This document shows, one piece after another, positions 58,783 through 62,042 of a stretch of DNA of 62,042 bases (its first letter is position 1; every line of letters begins with the position of its first letter). The translations under genes and the position numbers were made by a program. A model generated the notes under the pieces. It made no database searches. It worked only from the letters and a program-made list of their open reading frames with translations, and had not been told where the DNA came from. Location of the stretch: the NCBI GenBank assembly GCA_964606085.1, contig CAZSFD010000020.1, positions 1 through 62,042 of the forward strand, read 5' to 3'. Source of the stretch: CAIQJJ01 sp964606085. GTDB taxonomy: Bacteria > Chloroflexota > Anaerolineae > Anaerolineales > UBA4823.

Positions 58783-60117
58783 ATGCCCCCCAATATCTTG
58801 TGGATTTTCGGCGATCAACACCCCGCTCATGCGCTCAGTTGCAATGGCGACCCGAACTTGAACACACCCGAACTCGACCGCCTGGCGAGCGAGGGCCAGA
58901 ACTGGCAACAAGCGGTTTCGGGCTTCCCGCTGTGCTGCCCCTACCGCGGCGCACTGCTCACCAGCCGCTACCCGCACGAATGCGTCCCCGGCCACGAACG
59001 CCAACTGCCGCCGCAAATGCCCACCATCGCCCACGCCTTCAACGCCCACGGCTACGATACGGCCTGGTTTGGCAAATGGCATCTCGATGGCTTCGAGGAG
59101 CGCAATGGACGCGCCGCCATGCACATCGTCCCACCCGAACGGCGCGGCGGCTTCAAGACCTGGGTGGGCTATGAGAACAACAACAGTCAGTGGGATTGCT
59201 GGGTTCACGGCGGGGCCGGCGCAGATGCCTTTCACTACCGGCTGCCCGGCTACGAAAGCGACTGCCTGACGGACCTGCTGCTCGACTACATCGCCGACCG
59301 CAGCCAGCTCAAGGCCGCCGGTCAGGCCAGGCCCTTCTTTGCCGTGCTTTCGGTGCAGCCGCCGCACGATCCCTACCTGGCCCCCGCCGCATGGATGCAG
59401 CGCCACACCCCGGCGCAGGTGCAATTGCGTCCCAACGTGCCGCCCATCGAACGGATTCGCCAGGAAGCGCAGCGCGAGTTAGCCGGGGCCTACGCGATGA
59501 TCGAAAACCTGGATTGGAACGTGGGGCGCATCCGCCAGGCCCTCGGCGAGGCCGGGCTGGCCGATGAGACCCATATTCTCTATTTTTCCGACCACGGCGA
59601 TTTGCACGGCGCGCACGGCCAGTTTCGCAAGACGGCCCCCTGGGAAGAAGCGGTGCGCGTTCCCTTCATCGTCGGGGGGTTGAGGCCGCGCTATCAGGCG
59701 CTCGGCGGGCGTCCGCAGGCGCTGATCAACCACGTGGATGTGGCCCCCACCAGCCTCGGCCTGTGCGGCCTGCCCGTGCCAGCCTGGATGCGCGGCGCAG
59801 ACCTTTCGGGTGTGCGTTTGGCGCAAAACGCCGCGCCGTCGCTGCCCGATTCCGCCTATCTCCAGTGTGTCATCCCCACCGGGCATTCAGATAGCGTGGA
59901 TCGCCCGTGGCGCGGCGTGATCACTGCCGATGGCTGGAAATATGTGGCGCTTGAAGGTCAACCCTGGCTGCTGTTCAATCTGAACGAAGACCCCTACGAA
60001 CAGGCCAACCATGCCCACAACACGCGTTACGCCGCCGAACGCCGCCGCCTGAACGAGCGTCTGCGCCAATGGGTGGCCGATACGGGCGACACGTTTGCAC
60101 TCCCCCCCGATGTCTAA
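58783..60117 (+). CDS. Sulfatase (formylglycine-dependent, cytoplasmic)
   Basis: A 444-residue sulfatase/phosphatase-superfamily enzyme. NILWIFGDQHPAHAL has the metal Asp (DQ), and FPLCCPYRGALLTSR near residue 50 fits C-x-P-x-R, whose first Cys is converted to formylglycine. WFGKWHLDGF near 95, PHDPY near 200 and YFSDHGDLHGAHG near 270 complete the metal and substrate residues. No signal peptide is visible, so the substrate would be intracellular unless another route exports it. AAAGGAGG precedes ATG 58783 at ideal spacing. Confidence 0.9.
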   Translation: MPPNILWIFGDQHPAHALSCNGDPNLNTPELDRLASEGQNWQQAVSGFPLCCPYRGALLTSRYPHECVPGHERQLPPQMPTIAHAFNAHGYDTAWFGKWHLDGFEERNGRAAMHIVPPERRGGFKTWVGYENNNSQWDCWVHGGAGADAFHYRLPGYESDCLTDLLLDYIADRSQLKAAGQARPFFAVLSVQPPHDPYLAPAAWMQRHTPAQVQLRPNVPPIERIRQEAQRELAGAYAMIENLDWNVGRIRQALGEAGLADETHILYFSDHGDLHGAHGQFRKTAPWEEAVRVPFIVGGLRPRYQALGGRPQALINHVDVAPTSLGLCGLPVPAWMRGADLSGVRLAQNAAPSLPDSAYLQCVIPTGHSDSVDRPWRGVITADGWKYVALEGQPWLLFNLNEDPYEQANHAHNTRYAAERRRLNERLRQWVADTGDTFALPPDV

Positions 60118-60141
60118 ACCCATACCGACAGCCCTCAGCGC

Positions 60142-61020
60142 TCACCCGCCGGACTGCGGCTCGTGAACGCCATCGGGATTGAAGGTGATGCGCGTGCGGC
60201 CCACAGTGACGGATGGGCGCGTGGGCAAGAAGGGCAAGGCGGGTGGCTTAAATTCCACCTGCGCCGTGCCTGCGACGATTTGCTCGCAGGCGGTGATGGC
60301 ATCGGGCAGCACGTCGGTACCGAGCGGTTCGCCCAGCGCCCGATAATCGTAGTGGCCGTTGTAATAGCGGTCGTAGCGCCCGCTCAGGCCCTGCAGTCGC
60401 TTGAGTGCGGCCAGCGCCCTTTCGATGGAGACAAAGCGCGGCGTACCCGGTGCGCCGCCACCCAGCAGCAGGTTGCAATTCAGGGCGTCACCCAGGAACA
60501 GGATGCGAGTCTGCTCATCCAGAAAGGTCACGCAGCCCGGTGTATGGCCTGGGCAATGGTAAACAGTCACGCTGCGGTTGCCCAGGTCAATCACCTGTTC
60601 ATCGGTCAGCGGAGCGAGCGGCGGACAGGGGCCCCACTCGCCCAGGTCTTCGTCCAGGTTGTAGGGGTAAGTGCTTTGGGTGCGCTCGGCGTGGAAGCCA
60701 ATGTCGAAACGGCGCTTTTCGACGCTCAGGCCAATTCCGCCGCCCTCGCTAAAGAGGGCCATATCAGCAGGGTGGATAAAGGCGTTATCGAAGGCGCCCG
60801 CCCCGCCAACGTGGTCAATGTGATTATGGGTGTAACAAACCATCAGAGGTTTTTCGGTCAGCTTACCGATAAAGCCTTTCAAATCGCCAATGCCCATGCC
60901 GGTATCTATCAGCATGGCTTTCTCATCGCCCACCAGCAGGAACATCGAAGCGCAATCGAACTCGCCGATTTCGTAGGTTTGGGGAGCGATTTCTTTATAT
61001 GGAAATGCCTGGGTTTTCAT
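60142..61020 (-). CDS. Metallo-beta-lactamase-fold hydrolase
   Basis: A 292-residue MBL-fold enzyme. The first metal motif THNHIDHVGG lies near residue 90, a second His in CPGHTPGCV near 185, Asp in ILFLGDALN near 205 and the last His in YNGHYDY near 245. It is probably a hydrolase of the glyoxalase II/lactonase group with two metals. AGGAG lies at good spacing before ATG 61020; upstream in-frame codons to 61176 give an Arg-rich, unlikely start. It is convergent with the sulfatase gene. Confidence 0.88.
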   Translation of the reverse strand: MKTQAFPYKEIAPQTYEIGEFDCASMFLLVGDEKAMLIDTGMGIGDLKGFIGKLTEKPLMVCYTHNHIDHVGGAGAFDNAFIHPADMALFSEGGGIGLSVEKRRFDIGFHAERTQSTYPYNLDEDLGEWGPCPPLAPLTDEQVIDLGNRSVTVYHCPGHTPGCVTFLDEQTRILFLGDALNCNLLLGGGAPGTPRFVSIERALAALKRLQGLSGRYDRYYNGHYDYRALGEPLGTDVLPDAITACEQIVAGTAQVEFKPPALPFLPTRPSVTVGRTRITFNPDGVHEPQSGG

Positions 61021-61052
61021 GGGGTAAACTCCTGGGTGATAAGCGGTGCGGG

Positions 61053-62000
61053 TTATGGCTGAACCCAAACCCGCAATCCATAGCGGCTCAAATAAATGGG
61101 GATGTTTTTGAAGAGTGGGTTTTCCTGTTCGATGGCGCGCAGCATGGCGCGTTTCTCTTGCGAATTTTCGCCGCACAACAAGGTCAGCGACCCGCCATCG
61201 CCGCCCGCGCCATTGACCTTCCAGCCGAGGGCGTGGTGGGAGCGGGCGATTTCGATGATGCGGTCGGCTTCGATGCTGACCAGGGCCGGGTGAAGGTGGC
61301 GCTGGGCTTCGGTGTTGTCGCGCATGGCCTGGCCGAGCGCGGCGAAATCAGCGGCGAAGAGGGCATCGCGCGAACGGGGGGCGGTGTTGCGCAAGGCGGC
61401 CAGGTGGGGGCTGTCTGGCCCGCTATGCTCCAGGCCGCGGATCACCATGCCATGCACATCAGACGAACTGTGCGATTTTCCCAGGTAAATCAAGGCCAGG
61501 CGGCGCTCCAACTCCCACCAGGTGGCGTTGGGAATGTGGATGGGGGAAACCGAAGCATACGGATAGTTCACCATCTCGATATAGTTAATGCCGCCGTACG
61601 CGGAGCAAAGCTGATCCTGAATGCCGCATTGCGCACGGAGCAACTCAGTTTCGACACGTTGGGCCGCCAGGGCGATCTCGTGCGGGGTCATACGGCCCGG
61701 CGAGAGCGTGTCTAATGCGCCAATCAGCGCCACCGTTACGGCAGCGGAGGTGCCAGTGGAGGCGCCGGCGGGCGCTTCGCTGTAGATGGTGACCTCGAAG
61801 GCGTAGTTTTTGGGGACGCGCATATACTCGATGGCAGCCTCCAGCAGTGGGTGGCGATCCCAATGCGTCTCGGGCTTGACCACGTAGCGCTCGCCAAAAT
61901 TTTCGGCGTTGATAATCACGCGGGCTTCGGCCACGGCGTCATCGTACACGGCCAACTGCACCTCGGCGTAGGGGTAGACGCCGATATGGCGTTGTTGCAT
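61053..62000 (-). CDS. GHMP kinase, N-terminal part possibly missing
   Basis: A 315-residue sugar-kinase-type GHMP protein. The ATP-binding motif is SEAPAGASTGTSAAVTVALIGAL near residue 75; LLRAQCGIQDQLCSAYGGINYIEM near 120 and NGAGGDGGSLTLLC near 265 complete the fold, closest to heptose-7-phosphate or fucose kinases. The usual start with a GGGTD-type substrate motif is absent: the chain opens MQQRHIGVYPYAE, which aligns about 30 residues into such proteins. An in-frame stop (62031-62033) precedes the ATG, so the upstream part is in another frame, outside the window, or lost. Confidence 0.82.
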   Translation of the reverse strand: MQQRHIGVYPYAEVQLAVYDDAVAEARVIINAENFGERYVVKPETHWDRHPLLEAAIEYMRVPKNYAFEVTIYSEAPAGASTGTSAAVTVALIGALDTLSPGRMTPHEIALAAQRVETELLRAQCGIQDQLCSAYGGINYIEMVNYPYASVSPIHIPNATWWELERRLALIYLGKSHSSSDVHGMVIRGLEHSGPDSPHLAALRNTAPRSRDALFAADFAALGQAMRDNTEAQRHLHPALVSIEADRIIEIARSHHALGWKVNGAGGDGGSLTLLCGENSQEKRAMLRAIEQENPLFKNIPIYLSRYGLRVWVQP

Positions 62001-62042
62001 GGATGTAGAATGTGGTAAATTGGGGGCATGTCACGAAAACAC

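Overview
The window reads as chromosomal DNA of a GC-rich bacterium, most likely a member of the Chloroflexota (Anaerolineae-like). This is an inference from gene content: a membrane-bound group 4 [NiFe] hydrogenase, an EF-G2-type paralogue, several B12-binding radical SAM proteins, large multi-PAS histidine kinases, a PP2C/Ser-Thr kinase pair, and a surface S8 protease with a Pro-Thr-Ala-Val tail. There is no rRNA gene to confirm it, and I saw no tRNA, CRISPR, prophage or insertion sequence. A 100-base run of N at 10353-10452 shows this is a draft assembly; the gap lies inside an 81-bp tandem repeat.

Layout. 1-5.1 kb: end of a patatin-like lipase, a metallophosphoesterase, a PIG-L deacetylase, an ArsB/NhaD-type transporter and an ammonium transporter. 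5.2-10.3 kb: a chain of small membrane protein, amino-acid permease, GNAT, PP2C phosphatase, Ser/Thr kinase and class II aldolase, ending at a strong terminator. 10.6-19.0 kb (minus strand): a nine-gene operon in transcription order J-, K-, L-, N-, A-, B-, C/D-, H- and I-like, encoding a hydrogenase whose large subunit keeps both Ni-binding CxxC motifs. 19.4-21.9 kb: a terpenoid-cyclase-repeat protein, a DUF362 protein and a methyltransferase. 22.1-24.1 kb: EF-G2.

24.2-32.3 kb: a seven-gene and a four-gene minus-strand operon of mostly unknown membrane proteins flanking a PadR-DUF2812 pair. Three of these membrane proteins are paralogues. 32.6-36.7 kb: AraC regulator, BaiN-like flavoprotein, and a TetR-SRPBCC-deazaflavin reductase operon. 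36.8-40.1 kb: NarL-type two-component system with a small membrane protein. 40.2-42.5 kb: self-regulated PadR, SDR and NmrA-like genes. 42.5-50.2 kb: GNAT-like protein, a broken desaturase, three B12-binding radical SAM proteins and an MFS carrier. 50.2-58.7 kb: S8 protease, an output-less GAF sensor, a CheY-like receiver and a 1150-residue histidine kinase. 58.8-62.0 kb: sulfatase, metallo-beta-lactamase-fold hydrolase and GHMP kinase.

Translational coupling by 4-bp ATGA overlaps is frequent. The spacers hold many small perfect palindromes whose stems differ by compensatory changes, and the hydrogenase operon carries an inverted repeat in every spacer that is not an overlap. Three promoters place the likely transcription start at or just before the start codon, so leaderless mRNAs are probable. 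The most promising material for new biology is the PadR/DUF2812 membrane-protein cluster, the hydrogenase without a maturation peptide, the palindrome families, the three-gene terpenoid-repeat cluster and the radical SAM cluster.
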